Below the pieces are notes generated by a model, which searched no databases, was not told the origin of the DNA, and saw only the letters and a list, made by a program, of their open reading frames with translations. Shown in pieces: positions 52,960-63,595 of a stretch of DNA of 64,000 bases. This DNA comes from Methylibium petroleiphilum PM1. Lineage in GTDB: Bacteria > Pseudomonadota > Gammaproteobacteria > Burkholderiales > Burkholderiaceae_C. The position numbers were made by a program, and so were the translations under genes. The stretch covers positions 2,170,001-2,234,000 of the forward strand of contig NC_008825.1 in NCBI RefSeq assembly GCF_000015725.1. The letters are read 5' to 3'. How positions within the stretch are numbered: the stretch's first letter is position 1; every line of letters begins with the position of its first letter.

Positions 52960-53077
52960 GGACAGGAGCACGAACGGTGCACGCGTGCGCCTCGACGGCC
53001 CATGGACGGCAAGGCGGATCGATCAGGCACCAATTCAACGCGGATTACGCACCTTAACCGGGCGATTCCGGGCGTCG

Positions 53078-53887
53078 TCATCGCACCATTTCGGGGCCTA
53101 GCCTGGCTCCGTGGTTGGCCAGTCCCTCCAGCAGCACGGCGTAGGCGCGACCCAGCGAGAGCGCGTTGGCGCCCTTCACGCCGAGCTCGATGTGGCGCCC
53201 GTGCTCCGGGTGGTCGACGCTCGGGAGGCTGAACACCTTGACGTCGCCGAACTCGGCCTCGATGGCCTCCATCAGCGGCGTCAGCGTGGCCTCCATGGCG
53301 CCGTAGACGATCACCGAGCGCTCGGCCTGGCCGCCGCCGCGCAGGTGACCGTAGTGCGTGTCGAGCACCCAGGCCATCATCGGCCACGCCATCACCGGGA
53401 AGCCGGGGACGAAATGCACGGCACCGCCGGCCGGACCGTCGAGTGTGAAACCGGCGATCTTGTTGTACGGATTGGGGATGAGGCGCGCGCCTTCGGGGAA
53501 CACGCCCATGTTGAGCCGGTGGCGGTTGTCGTCGCGATCGGGTTCGTAGGGTAGGCCCTGCTCCGCCGCCACATCGCGCATGCGCTCGAGGATGAGGTCG
53601 CGCGCCTGCGGGTGCAACGCCAGCGGCACGCCGAGCGCCGCCGCCGCGCACTGGCGCGTGTGGTCGTCCGGCGTCGCGCCGATGCCGCCGCAGGAGAACA
53701 CCGCCGCACCGCTGGCGAAGGCGTCGCGCAGGTCCGCGGTGATGCGCGCGCGGTCATCGCCGGCGTAGCGCGCCCAGGCCAGCTGCAGGCCGCGTTCGGC
53801 CAGCAGTTCGATGGTCTTGGCGAGGTGCTTGTCCTGGCGCTTGCCCGACAGGATCTCGTCCCCGATGATCAGCAGTCCGAATTCCAT
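53078..53887 (-). CDS. CinA-like molybdopterin-binding domain protein
   Basis: The 269-residue protein begins MEFGLLIIGDEILSGKRQDK, the CinA/MoaB-type start, and shows the ligand-binding VFSCGGIGATPDDHTR and a GARLIPNPYNKIAGF segment. Only the N-terminal competence-damage domain is present; the C-terminal nicotinamide-mononucleotide amidase domain of full CinA (about 410 residues) is absent. These stand-alone proteins have been linked to nucleotide and NAD metabolism but have no firm role. The next gene on the strand, encoding the EI24 membrane protein, lies 23 bp upstream. Confidence 0.88.
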   Translation of the reverse strand: MEFGLLIIGDEILSGKRQDKHLAKTIELLAERGLQLAWARYAGDDRARITADLRDAFASGAAVFSCGGIGATPDDHTRQCAAAALGVPLALHPQARDLILERMRDVAAEQGLPYEPDRDDNRHRLNMGVFPEGARLIPNPYNKIAGFTLDGPAGGAVHFVPGFPVMAWPMMAWVLDTHYGHLRGGGQAERSVIVYGAMEATLTPLMEAIEAEFGDVKVFSLPSVDHPEHGRHIELGVKGANALSLGRAYAVLLEGLANHGARLGPEMVR

Positions 53888-53910
53888 GTTCGTTTTCCCT
53901 CGGCGGCCAC

Positions 53911-54786
53911 TCAGACCGGCGGCAGCGCCGGCGGCGCCGCCGGCACGGCATCGATCCCGATCGCATCAGGCCGCGGCGGCGTCAGCGCGGCACTGCGTTC
54001 GCGCAGCGCCTGCAGCTCGGCCAGGCAGTAGTGGCTGAACCACAGCGACGAGAACGCGAACACCAGCGTGTACAGCCACACCGACACCACGATCAGCACC
54101 GGCGCGAACACCAGCAGCGCGGCGCTCACCGCCCACACCAGCGCGGGCGCTGCACCCAGGTAGCCGGTGACGATGCCGATGCCCAGCAGCGGCAGGCGGT
54201 GCACGCGCATCAGTTCGCGCCGCTCGTCGCGCGTCGCGTGCTCGGCGAGCGCATCGAAACTCATCACGCGGTAGCTGAGCCAGCCCCAGATCAGCGGAGG
54301 CAGCAACAGCACCAGCGGCGGCACGAGCCACAGCGGCATCGAGATCACCAGCGCGCCCACCGCCAGCAAGGTCGCGCCCAGCGAGTACAGCACGCTGCGC
54401 CACACCGGCTCGCCATGCCGGCGTTCGAGCGCGGCGAAGCGCCGCTGCGCCACCAGGTCGACCAGCCTGGGCATCATGATCAGGGCCACCGCGAGCAGCG
54501 ACAGGATCACCAGCGCAGGCACCGCCAGCGCCAGCACGATCAGCGGCGCGACCAGGGTCCGCAGGCTGCCCGCGCCGACCGATTCGAGCCAGCCGAGCGC
54601 ACTGCCGGTCAGCGACCAGGCATCAAGCTGGGTGCGCACGGCGATCAGCGCACTCTCCCAGAAGAAGTAGCCCAGGACCGCGGCCAGCACGCCGGTCAGC
54701 AGCAGCGGCAGCACCGACAGCCAGATGACGCGCGGGTGCAGACAGTAGGCGGCGGCCCGCCAGAAGGAATCGACCAGTTGCTTCAT
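53911..54786 (-). CDS. EI24 domain (CysZ-like) multi-pass membrane protein
   Basis: The 291-residue protein has about six hydrophobic segments, starting FWRAAAYCLHPRVIWLSVLP. It carries the EI24/CysZ pattern of two long helical hairpins with RDERRELMRVHRLPLLGIG and LIWGWLSYRVMSFDALAEHA. CysZ members are sulphate channels; members like this outside cysteine operons have no assigned substrate. It lies between a CinA-like gene and a sterol-desaturase-type gene on the same strand, 39 bp from the latter. The C-terminus is Pro/Ala-rich. Confidence 0.85.
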   Translation of the reverse strand: MKQLVDSFWRAAAYCLHPRVIWLSVLPLLLTGVLAAVLGYFFWESALIAVRTQLDAWSLTGSALGWLESVGAGSLRTLVAPLIVLALAVPALVILSLLAVALIMMPRLVDLVAQRRFAALERRHGEPVWRSVLYSLGATLLAVGALVISMPLWLVPPLVLLLPPLIWGWLSYRVMSFDALAEHATRDERRELMRVHRLPLLGIGIVTGYLGAAPALVWAVSAALLVFAPVLIVVSVWLYTLVFAFSSLWFSHYCLAELQALRERSAALTPPRPDAIGIDAVPAAPPALPPV

Positions 54787-54825
54787 CCGATGAGCATACC
54801 CAAGGGCCGCCGGACGCGCCGTCGC

Positions 54826-55800
54826 TCAGGCACGCCCGAACAGGCGCTGCAACCCGCGCAATTGCTGGGCCCAGAAGCCGCGGCCGTAGTCGCGCGCGCC
54901 CTCGCCAGGCAGCTGGTCGCGCACGCCGGTCGGGTCGTAGCGGTTCTCGAAGTTCGCGGTGCCGAAGAGCACGTCCCACAGCGGGAACAGCACCGCGAAG
55001 TTGTGGCCGCCGAGCGTGCCCTGCCCGTTCGACTCGTGGCCCAGCCCGATGCTGTGGTGCAGGCGGTGGAAGCGCGGGCTGGTCAGCAGACGCTCGCCGA
55101 CGCGACCGAAGCTCAGGCGCAGGTTTGCGTGCTGCAGGTTCTCCAGCAGCTGGGTGACCGCGACGACCGCGATGAACTGGCCCGGCGGGACGCCGATCGC
55201 CCGCGCCAGCAGCACCAGCAGCGCGTCGCGCAGCAGGTCGTCGAGCAGGTGGTTGCGGCTGTCGCTCCACATCGTCATCTGGCGCTGGCTGTGGTGCAGC
55301 GCATGCAGCGCCCACCAGGCGTTCAGGCCGTGCTGGCCCCGGTGGATCCAGTAGTCGGCGAGGTCGAACACCAGCAGGTAGGCCACGAAAGCGAACAGCG
55401 CCGTGTCGCTGACGCCCGGCCACGCGGGAGCCATCCACTGATCGAGCTGCCAGCCGCCGTAGCCCCGCACGCTGAGCGCGCCGAACAGCGCGTCCCACAG
55501 CGGATCGACGGCGAAGAACAGCGCCACACGGAACAGGCCCAGGCGGTGCAGCAGCGTGTACAGCACGTCCACGCGCACGGCGCGCCGGTCCACCACCGGT
55601 TCCACCGGCCGCCAGCGCTCCAGCGGTGCAATGACCGCGAGCATCACCGTCAGCTGCAACAGGCCGACCAGCAGCCAGCCGGTGGCATCGAAGCCGTCCT
55701 CGAGCAGGTTGCCGAAGCCGAGCGAGAACAGCAAGGGCTGCACCACGGCCTCGAACAAGGCCTGTTGGGCCTGCGCGAACAGATCGGTCAGGGTATCCAT
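54826..55800 (-). CDS. Sterol desaturase / fatty-acid hydroxylase family protein
   Basis: The ATG 55798-55800 gives 324 residues. Histidine clusters for a di-iron site are all visible: DYWIHRGQHG, WALHALHHS and FHRLHHSIG, set between four hydrophobic helices. The family uses O2 to hydroxylate or desaturate lipids in the inner membrane. The substrate may be a hopanoid, ornithine lipid or fatty acid; nothing local decides this. The polysaccharide deacetylase gene lies 8 bp upstream on the same strand. Confidence 0.9.
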   Translation of the reverse strand: MDTLTDLFAQAQQALFEAVVQPLLFSLGFGNLLEDGFDATGWLLVGLLQLTVMLAVIAPLERWRPVEPVVDRRAVRVDVLYTLLHRLGLFRVALFFAVDPLWDALFGALSVRGYGGWQLDQWMAPAWPGVSDTALFAFVAYLLVFDLADYWIHRGQHGLNAWWALHALHHSQRQMTMWSDSRNHLLDDLLRDALLVLLARAIGVPPGQFIAVVAVTQLLENLQHANLRLSFGRVGERLLTSPRFHRLHHSIGLGHESNGQGTLGGHNFAVLFPLWDVLFGTANFENRYDPTGVRDQLPGEGARDYGRGFWAQQLRGLQRLFGRA

Positions 55801-55808
55801 CGGCGGAC

Positions 55809-56603
55809 TCAATGCAGCGGATGGGCCGAGATCCAGGCGCGGTAGTCGGGATGCTCGCGCAGGGTCGCGAAGCACAGCCCGCGGGCCTTCAGGCCCTCGA
55901 TCAGCGGCTCCAGCACCGCCGGCGCCCAGGCGTCCTGGCGCGACCAGATCCCCAGGTGGGCCAGGAGGATGTCACCCGCCCGGATGTCGCGCAGCGCCTT
56001 CGACAGCAGCTGCGCGTTCGGGTACTTGTCGCTCGGCAGCTCGTCGCCCAGGAAGCCGGCCGGCGACCACGGCACGTGCTTGTAGCCGCAGGTTTCGGCC
56101 GCTTTCAGCAAGGCCGGCGAGGTGCGTCCGGCCGGCGCGCGGAACAGCGGCAGCGCCGGCTGCCCGGTCATCTGCTCGAAGCGCTGCAGCGGCCGCTTCA
56201 GCGCCGCGCAGTACTCGGCCGCGGTGACCGAGAGCGTTCGCCCGCTGTCGGGGCCGGCGGTGGGCCGCACGCTGAAGCCCGCACCGCGGTCGGCGCGCCA
56301 CACCCAGTGGTCCCAGGTGTGAGAGCCGAAGGCATGGCCCTCGGCGGCACGCGCCTTCCACCACGGCGCCCACTGGTCGTCGAGGCTGCTGCCGCCGGTC
56401 AGGGTGCGCTCGTTGGCAAGGAAGAACGTGACCCGGACCTGCTGACGCTGCAGCACCTCGGCCACCAGAGGGGCCACGCCCATGTGCCCGGTGTCGAAGC
56501 TCAGATAGACCGGCTTGTCGCAGGCCGCGGCGAGCGCTGCGCCGCCGCACAACGCGGCCGCCACGGCGGCCAACGCACGTCGCAGCTCAGCGGCGAGACG
56601 CAT
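55809..56603 (-). CDS. Polysaccharide deacetylase (NodB-type) family protein
   Basis: I take the ATG 56601-56603 (264 residues); it overlaps the upstream gene by 17 bp. A signal peptide (ALAAVAAALCGGAALAA) precedes a carbohydrate-esterase-4 domain. Motif 1 is SFDTGH, with Thr where the metal-binding second Asp usually stands; motif 2 is the intact HTWDH (HxxxH); motif 3 is RAPAGRTSP. The altered motif 1 leaves metal binding uncertain. It is probably a periplasmic or cell-wall sugar deacetylase. Confidence 0.85.
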   Translation of the reverse strand: MRLAAELRRALAAVAAALCGGAALAAACDKPVYLSFDTGHMGVAPLVAEVLQRQQVRVTFFLANERTLTGGSSLDDQWAPWWKARAAEGHAFGSHTWDHWVWRADRGAGFSVRPTAGPDSGRTLSVTAAEYCAALKRPLQRFEQMTGQPALPLFRAPAGRTSPALLKAAETCGYKHVPWSPAGFLGDELPSDKYPNAQLLSKALRDIRAGDILLAHLGIWSRQDAWAPAVLEPLIEGLKARGLCFATLREHPDYRAWISAHPLH

Positions 56604-57933
56604 GGGCCAGGGTCCACACGCCATGCGGCGAGCGACCGACGGCGACCTGGCGCACCACCTGGCGCTTGACCGGGTCGATCACCGTGAGCTTGCGCGCCCA
56701 GCGCGAGGTGACCAGGATGGTCTTCGTGCCCTGCGCATCGACCATCACGTCGATGCAGTCCGGCCCGCCGGGCGCCGGATAGGTGTCGACCACGGCGAGC
56801 GTCTGCAGGTCGATGCGGCTGATGGTGTTGGCCACTCGGTTGCTCACGAGCACATGGCGTCCGTCGCCCCAGGCGCGAAAGGCATGCGCGCCGGCACCGG
56901 TCTTGATGCGCTTGACCAGCTTCGCGGTGGCGGAGGTCACGTCGTAGACCTCGACGAACTCGTCGCCGGTCAGGCCGACGAGCAACTGCTTGTCGTCCGG
57001 CGTCAGGTAGACGTCGGCCGGCAGCTTGCCGGTCGGCACCGTCCAGCGCGGCGCCTGCGTGGCGAGCTCGATCGCCATCAGCTGGTCGCTGTCCTGCAGC
57101 GAGGCGTAGACCACGCTGCTCCTGCTGTCGATGAACAGATGGCTCGGTGTCTTGGCGGCGGCCACCTTCTTCACCAGCTTGAAGTCGCCGCCGTCGGCGC
57201 CGGCGGTCCAGCGGTAGATCGCCACATGGTCGAGCCGGTTCGCCGCGGTGACGAACCACTTCATGTCGGGTGAGAAGCGCAGCTGGTAGGGATCGTCGAC
57301 GCCGGCGATCGTGCGTTGCACCAGCCCGGTCTTCGGATCGACCAGCGTCAGGGTGTCCGACATCGCATTCGCGACGAGCAGCGAACGCTCGTCGGGCGAC
57401 AGGTAGAGATGGTGCGGCTCCTTGCCGGTGGGCAGACGGCGCAGTTCGGTGAAACTCACGGGATCGATCACGCTGATCGTCGCGTCCAGCGAGTTGAGCA
57501 CGAAGATCGGCTGCGATGCGGTCACCACCCCGCCTGCACTCGCGGCAGCCACCGCCCGTGTTGGGGCCGGGGTCGAGACCGGCACCTGAACCGCCGGTGA
57601 AGCCGAAGCCCGCGCTGGGGTCGGCACTGGCACCGGCGTTGCAGGCCGTGTCCTGGCTGGCACCACGGCCTGTGCCGGAGCGGGCCGCGCTGCAGATGCG
57701 GGCGCAGGTGCAGGTTCCGCTGCGACGGCTGACGCCGCAGAGTGCGCCGGGGTCGACGCGACGGTCGGTTCCGGGGCAGGGATCGACACGGGAATGACAG
57801 CCGGCGCGGGTACCGAAGCGGCTGTTGGAGCGACTGCAGCTTCCGATGCGGCCGGGGCGGGCTGCGATCGAACCCCGAAGCCGGCTGCGCACAGCGTCGC
57901 CAGCACCACGGTCTGCAGAGCCCGACCCACCAT
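56587..57933 (-). CDS. YncE-like beta-propeller (YVTN repeat) exported protein
   Basis: The ATG at 57933 (448 residues) begins directly with a signal peptide (MVGRALQTVVLATLCAAGFG); a TTG 69 bp upstream is less likely. A Pro/Ala/Val/Thr-rich linker of about 120 residues follows, then a seven-bladed-type propeller with repeated VYDVTSATAKLVKRIKTG-, VANTISRIDL- and VNSLDATISVIDPVSFTEL-like strands. Such proteins sit in the periplasm and bind partners or cofactors of quinoprotein systems. It overlaps the deacetylase gene. Confidence 0.87.
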   Translation of the reverse strand: MVGRALQTVVLATLCAAGFGVRSQPAPAASEAAVAPTAASVPAPAVIPVSIPAPEPTVASTPAHSAASAVAAEPAPAPASAARPAPAQAVVPARTRPATPVPVPTPARASASPAVQVPVSTPAPTRAVAAASAGGVVTASQPIFVLNSLDATISVIDPVSFTELRRLPTGKEPHHLYLSPDERSLLVANAMSDTLTLVDPKTGLVQRTIAGVDDPYQLRFSPDMKWFVTAANRLDHVAIYRWTAGADGGDFKLVKKVAAAKTPSHLFIDSRSSVVYASLQDSDQLMAIELATQAPRWTVPTGKLPADVYLTPDDKQLLVGLTGDEFVEVYDVTSATAKLVKRIKTGAGAHAFRAWGDGRHVLVSNRVANTISRIDLQTLAVVDTYPAPGGPDCIDVMVDAQGTKTILVTSRWARKLTVIDPVKRQVVRQVAVGRSPHGVWTLAHASRR

Positions 57934-58057
57934 TCCGGGCCGGCACGGGCCGCGCCGCGCGCTCACTTCTTGATTCAATCGATTCCCCGACAGCAAACCC
58001 AAGATTCTACGGGCCGCCCCATGACGGCCCGGGCTTCACTACAGTGCAGTCAACGCG

Positions 58058-59014
58058 ATGACGGCCTTCGCGGCCGACCTACCGACCATGAGCCCCAGCC
58101 CCCTGCCCGCCCTCGGCATCGACCTCGGCGGCACCAAGATCGAAGCCATGCTGCTCGACGACACCGGCGCCACGCGCTGGCGCGAGCGCATCCCGACACC
58201 GCCCGACGATTACCGGGCCGCGCTGGCCGCCATCGGCGGCCTGGTCGAGCAGGCCCGTACGGCCGCCGGGAGCGCCATCAGCGTCGGCATCGGCACACCG
58301 GGCACGCGGCGCGCCGACGGCGCGATGAAGAATGCCAACTCCACCTGCCTCAACGGCCAGCCGCTGCAACGCGATCTGGAGGCGCTGCTGGGCCAGCCGA
58401 TCGCCCTGGCCAACGACGCCAACTGCCTGGCGCTGTCCGAAGCCACCGACGGGGCCGGCGCCGGCGCGGCGGTGGTGTTCGCGGTGATCCTCGGCACCGG
58501 TTGCGGCGGGGGCGTGGCGGTGCATGGCCGGGTCCTGCAGGGCCCGAACGGCCTGGCCGGGGAATGGGGCCACAACCCCCTGCCCTGGGCACGCGACGAC
58601 GAACGCCCCGGGCCGGCCTGCTACTGCGGCACCGCAGGGTGCATCGAGGCCTGGCTCAGCGGTCCGGCCGTGGCCGCCGACCACCGACGCCACGGTGGCG
58701 CGGCCATCGACGCCGTCGCGATTGCGCAAGGCGCCCTGGCCGGCGATGCGGCCTGCCAGGCCAGCCTCGACCGCCATGCGCTGCGCGTGGCGCGGGCGCT
58801 GGCGTCAGTGGTCAACCTGCTCGACCCGGACGTCATCGTGTTCGGTGGTGGCGCCTCGCGTCTGCCGGGACTCATCGAGCGCCTGCCGAGCCTGTGGACA
58901 CCCTGGGTGTTCGGCGCCCGCCACGACCCGCCGGTGCGGACGCGGCTCGCGCTCTCGCAGCATGGCGACGCCTCGGGCGTGCGCGGGGCGGCCTGGCTCG
59001 GACGCGCGCTGTGA
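58058..59014 (+). CDS. ROK family sugar kinase (fructokinase-like)
   Basis: The 318-residue protein shows the ATP phosphate loop GIDLGGTKIEAMLLDD, the ROK sugar motif EWGHNPLPW and the zinc-binding CYCGTAGCIEAWLSG. The length and HNP/CxCG pattern fit fructokinase (Mak) or N-acetylglucosamine kinase. TACAGT at 58040-58045 is a possible -10, which favours the ATG at 58058 over that at 58088. It phosphorylates a free hexose with ATP; the exact sugar is not determined. It is divergent from the propeller gene. Confidence 0.9.
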   Translation: MTAFAADLPTMSPSPLPALGIDLGGTKIEAMLLDDTGATRWRERIPTPPDDYRAALAAIGGLVEQARTAAGSAISVGIGTPGTRRADGAMKNANSTCLNGQPLQRDLEALLGQPIALANDANCLALSEATDGAGAGAAVVFAVILGTGCGGGVAVHGRVLQGPNGLAGEWGHNPLPWARDDERPGPACYCGTAGCIEAWLSGPAVAADHRRHGGAAIDAVAIAQGALAGDAACQASLDRHALRVARALASVVNLLDPDVIVFGGGASRLPGLIERLPSLWTPWVFGARHDPPVRTRLALSQHGDASGVRGAAWLGRAL

Positions 59015-59035
59015 GCGCCAGCGTCACCGCGCCGC

Positions 59036-61693
59036 TCAGGACGAAGCGCGCACCGGCCGCGCGCTGAGTGCCTGCAACAGAGTCTCGGCGCTGTCAGCCA
59101 GGTGGGCCCGCGCCTCGGCGCTGAGGCCCGGCCGACGGCGCGCCACCTCCATCTGCGCCAGCAGCGTGCGCGATTGCGCGCGCAGCAGGCTGCGGGCATC
59201 GGCCCGGCTGAGCGCGCCCGGCCGCAACAACAGCGCGGCGACGCGGTTCACATGCTCGCGCTGCAGTTCGCGACGCGGCGGCGCGATGTCGCCACCGGCG
59301 CGCAACTCACTCCACACGTCGCGCGTCAGGCGCTGGTAGAGCTCGGCGAGCGGCAAGGCATCGGCGGCGCTGCTGGCCTTGCCCTGGCTGTCGAGCAGGC
59401 GCGCGGCCACCGCGTCGCTCATCAGCTGGTTCAGCACATTGCGCTGCAGTTCGAGCACCGCGCCGACCAGCGAGTAATCGGTGGCGATCTGCGTCTCGCC
59501 GCTGAAGACCGCGTCGGTGCGCTCTGCGAAATCGGGCGCCAGCCGGCGCTGCAGGGTCGGCGAGAGGCGGATGCTGTCGGCCGCCAGCAGGCCGCGCGAC
59601 AGCGTGTCGAGCGCCAGGCGCTGCTGCGCGGCCGGCAGCGGCTGCAGCGGGTCTCGCCCGCTGCCCGGCGCATCACGCAGCGTCCGCACGCCGCCGATCT
59701 GGCGCGCCAGCACGGTCGCGGCACGGCCCAGATCGCGCAGCGCATAGCTGACCGAGCGCCGCAGCACCGGGTAGTCGCTGCCCGGAGGCAGCGCGCGCCG
59801 CTCCTGGCGCGCCAGCAGGTCGCGCGCGATCGCGAAGCGCTTGCTGGCGAAGGCCACCGGATCGTCGCCGAGGTCGAACTGCAGCGCCTCGGGGTCGATG
59901 CCCAGCGCGTTGTCCTCGTCGGTGCCGTAGGCCAGCTCGGGTTCGGCGCTGCGGGCGGCGATGCGCGACAGTTCGGCCGCCTCGTCGGCCGCGGAGAGCG
60001 GCTTGTAGCCGTACTCGATGGCCCAGTAGTCGTAGGGACCGAGCGTGGTCTGGAACGGCACGCCGCCGGCCTGGCCGGGCGCCGGCAGGTTGACGGCGGC
60101 GTACTCCATCACCGAGCCGGTCAGCGCATGGTCGGCGGTGAAGGCCGGGTCGGACAGCTGCGCCTCGCCGTAGACCCGGGAGGCACGGAAGTTGTGGCGC
60201 AGCCCCAGCGTGTGGCCGACCTCGTGCATCGTCACGTCCTTCAGGTAGGCCAGCACGTAGGCCTCGGTGTCGAGGCTGCCGGGGTCGAGTTCACCGCGCG
60301 CCTCGAGCACGTCGAGCGCGTAGCCGAGCTGCTCGGCGGCGCCATCGGCGTGAGTGCAGGCAGCGGCGTCATGCCCCGCATGCGTGTCCGGGCCCTGACC
60401 GATCGCGAGCACCTGGGCGCGCTCGGTGCGGCGGTTGCGCGAGGACAGGCTCTCGATGCCGATGTCGGCATCGACGATCTCGCCGCTGCGCGGATCGACG
60501 TGGCTCGGGCCGATGGCGCCGAAGGACGGTGCCGCGTTGGTCATCCAGCGCACCGAGGCGCGGTTCACGTCCAGCGTGTCGAAGTCGGCATCGTCGGGCT
60601 GCACCTCGACGCGGATCGCATCACGGAAACCGATGCGCTCGAAGGCCTTGTTCCACTCCAGGATGCCGGCGCTGATGGCGCCGCGGTACTTGTCCGGGAT
60701 GCTGCGGTCCAGCCAGTAGGTGATGGGCTTGACCGGCTCGGACAGCGCCGCCGCCGGGTCCTTTTTCTCCAGACGCCAGCGGTTGACGAAGCGCTGGCGC
60801 GGCGAGCGCGCGAGGTCGTCGCTGAAATCGCTGCGCACGCTCTGGAAGTAGCCGATGCGGGGATCGGAGGCACGCGGCGCCATCGGCTGCTCGGGCAACC
60901 GGGCCAGCGCGTAGTAGACGGTGACGAACAGGCTGCGGGCGTCGGGCACGGTGCCGGGCGTGCTCGGCACCACCGTCGCGCCCGGCTGGGCCTGGGCGAT
61001 GCGGGCGGTGGCGAAATGCCCCAGCACCTCGAAGCTCACCGCGTCGGGCAGCGCGCGCTCCTTGCCGATCGCGGAGTTGCGCGCCTCGAAGGCGTAGCCT
61101 TGGCGGTAGCTGCGGTCCAGCGTCGAGGCAATGCCCAGCAGGTCGCCGACGAACAGCGCATTGAGCTCGACCAGCACCGACTTGCGTTGCGGGTGCGGCT
61201 GGCTGGCCACCGGCGCGCTGGTGACGAGGCTCGGCGAGAACGCCGCCTGCACCGCACGGCCGGTCGGCGTGCCCGCGGCGGCGGTGTACGCGAGGTTCGG
61301 CGCGATCAACTGCACCTGATTGTTGAGCCGGCGGAACTCGACGATGCGCGGGCTGCTGGCCATCAGGCCGCCGAACAGCCCGGCCTCGCCGATGCCGGTG
61401 GCCAGCTTGGGCGAAAAGAAGTAAGGCCGGTTCAGATCCTCGGGCTTCAGCTCGAGCCAGAGCTTGTCGTCCTTGCGCCACAGCGTGAACAGGCCTTCGC
61501 TGGCCTTGGCGTCCTTCACCACTGTCGCGAAGGCCGGCGGCGCACCGGGTGCCGGTGCAGGCGCCGAAGCGGCCCCCGCGGCGGCCGGCGGCGCCGCCGC
61601 CGCACCGGCCTGTGCCGCCGTCCCCAGCGATGCGCAGCCGGACAGCAGCAGTGCACCCGCCAGCAACAGCACCGGAACGCGCAGGAACTTCAT
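59036..61693 (-). CDS. DUF5117/DUF4953-type zinc metalloprotease lipoprotein
   Basis: The 885-residue protein has a lipobox (LLLSGCASL, Cys about residue 20), an Ala/Pro linker, the DUF5117 domain (about 60-250), and a metzincin-type catalytic centre HEVGHTLGLRHNF near residue 460 with the extended HExxHxxGxxH zinc ligands. A C-terminal DUF4953 helical region runs to the end. It is presumed to be an outer-membrane-anchored periplasmic protease; substrates are unknown. Related proteins occur across Bacteroidetes and Proteobacteria. It is followed upstream by ettA on the same strand, 55 bp away. Confidence 0.9.
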   Translation of the reverse strand: MKFLRVPVLLLAGALLLSGCASLGTAAQAGAAAAPPAAAGAASAPAPAPGAPPAFATVVKDAKASEGLFTLWRKDDKLWLELKPEDLNRPYFFSPKLATGIGEAGLFGGLMASSPRIVEFRRLNNQVQLIAPNLAYTAAAGTPTGRAVQAAFSPSLVTSAPVASQPHPQRKSVLVELNALFVGDLLGIASTLDRSYRQGYAFEARNSAIGKERALPDAVSFEVLGHFATARIAQAQPGATVVPSTPGTVPDARSLFVTVYYALARLPEQPMAPRASDPRIGYFQSVRSDFSDDLARSPRQRFVNRWRLEKKDPAAALSEPVKPITYWLDRSIPDKYRGAISAGILEWNKAFERIGFRDAIRVEVQPDDADFDTLDVNRASVRWMTNAAPSFGAIGPSHVDPRSGEIVDADIGIESLSSRNRRTERAQVLAIGQGPDTHAGHDAAACTHADGAAEQLGYALDVLEARGELDPGSLDTEAYVLAYLKDVTMHEVGHTLGLRHNFRASRVYGEAQLSDPAFTADHALTGSVMEYAAVNLPAPGQAGGVPFQTTLGPYDYWAIEYGYKPLSAADEAAELSRIAARSAEPELAYGTDEDNALGIDPEALQFDLGDDPVAFASKRFAIARDLLARQERRALPPGSDYPVLRRSVSYALRDLGRAATVLARQIGGVRTLRDAPGSGRDPLQPLPAAQQRLALDTLSRGLLAADSIRLSPTLQRRLAPDFAERTDAVFSGETQIATDYSLVGAVLELQRNVLNQLMSDAVAARLLDSQGKASSAADALPLAELYQRLTRDVWSELRAGGDIAPPRRELQREHVNRVAALLLRPGALSRADARSLLRAQSRTLLAQMEVARRRPGLSAEARAHLADSAETLLQALSARPVRASS

Positions 61694-61748
61694 GCTCGAC
61701 GGGATTGCGGCGCCGCACCGCGCCCGTTGCGGGCGCGAGGCCTTCGCC

Positions 61749-63416
<1,668 letters not shown>

Positions 63417-63595
63417 GTTCGGAGCGCTCTTCCCGGTCAAATTCTGTAAGGCGCAGCGTTTGCCGCGCGACCACGGTATTGTCGCCGACGGCCCCTGCGG
63501 CGGCGGGGATCAGGGATCAAACCACTGACAAGCGCCGGTCCTGGGCGCATGATCCGACGATCGAACAGCCCTCGATGGCGCTCCTGGAGACACGC

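Noticed and set aside
61719-61736. Seven-bp GC hairpin between ettA and the metalloprotease gene
   Set aside because: It lacks a T-tract on either strand and such short GC stems are common in this DNA.
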